NCBI RefSeq assembly: GCF_003258365.1
Contig: NZ_QHKM01000002.1
Location: 558,001-622,000, forward strand
Direction: 5' to 3'
Origin: Hymenobacter edaphi
Lineage (GTDB): Bacteria > Bacteroidota > Bacteroidia > Cytophagales > Hymenobacteraceae
DNA length: 64,000 nt
The position numbers were made by a program, and so were the translations under genes. This document shows, in pieces, positions 63,968-64,000 of the stretch. How positions within the stretch are numbered: position 1 is the first letter of the stretch; each line of letters opens with the position of its first letter. The notes under the pieces are model-generated. The model was not told the origin of the DNA and did not search any database. It was given only the letters and a program-made list of their open reading frames with translations.

Positions 63968-64000
63968 GCGGGGGGAATTCAAATGCAAAACGGCGCCGCC

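Overview
The window is GC-rich chromosomal DNA from a member of the Bacteroidota, most probably Hymenobacter or a close Cytophagales relative. The evidence is the T9SS secretion gene sprA, four proteins ending in type A T9SS sorting domains, a SusC-like TonB-dependent receptor, TAnnTTTG-type promoter elements in front of the tRNA genes, an exosortase X pair, and many GTG or TTG starts. No rRNA, CRISPR array, transposase or integrase gene was seen.

Layout. 1-5.7 kb: the end of an AraC regulator, a beta-lactamase-fold hydrolase, a secreted fibre-like protein, an unknown cytoplasmic protein followed by a 21-bp tandem repeat, and a trypsin-like lipoprotein. 6.0-8.3 kb: a two-gene cassette (AAA ATPase plus a DUF4276/TOPRIM-like protein) lying between two perfect 46-bp direct copies of the 3' part of mfd. 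This is the most interesting locus. 8.1-18.2 kb: housekeeping and small-function genes (mfd, YdjM-like membrane protein, NYN-cold-shock fusion, thioesterase, GNAT, yajQ, TerC, a two-J-domain membrane protein and its partner). 18.3-24.6 kb: M36 metallopeptidase, SPOUT methyltransferase, mutS. 24.8-26.4 kb: three tRNA genes and the exosortase X pair. 26.7-38.1 kb: two large T9SS cargo proteins around a MoxR ATPase. 38.2-40.5 kb: an ECF sigma factor with an anti-sigma/beta-barrel fusion. 40.7-44.1 kb: surface polysaccharide genes (methyltransferase, flippase, glycosyltransferase). 44.3-49.0 kb: a T9SS beta-helix protein with a TonB-dependent receptor. 49.1-50.9 kb: yicC and a secreted protein. 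51.0-64.0 kb: a minus-strand run maeB-ruvA-sprA-gcvH-vanZ-M28 peptidase, an order I recall as common around sprA in Bacteroidota.

How the genes fit together: much of the window concerns the cell surface. SprA forms the outer-membrane channel through which T9SS cargo leaves, and four cargo genes lie in the same 64 kb. Sugar export and transfer genes and a nutrient receptor lie beside them. DNA maintenance (mfd, mutS, ruvA) and translation (tRNAs, SPOUT methyltransferase, YicC) make up most of the rest. The candidate defence cassette stands out by its AT-rich internal patch and by the duplicated mfd end.
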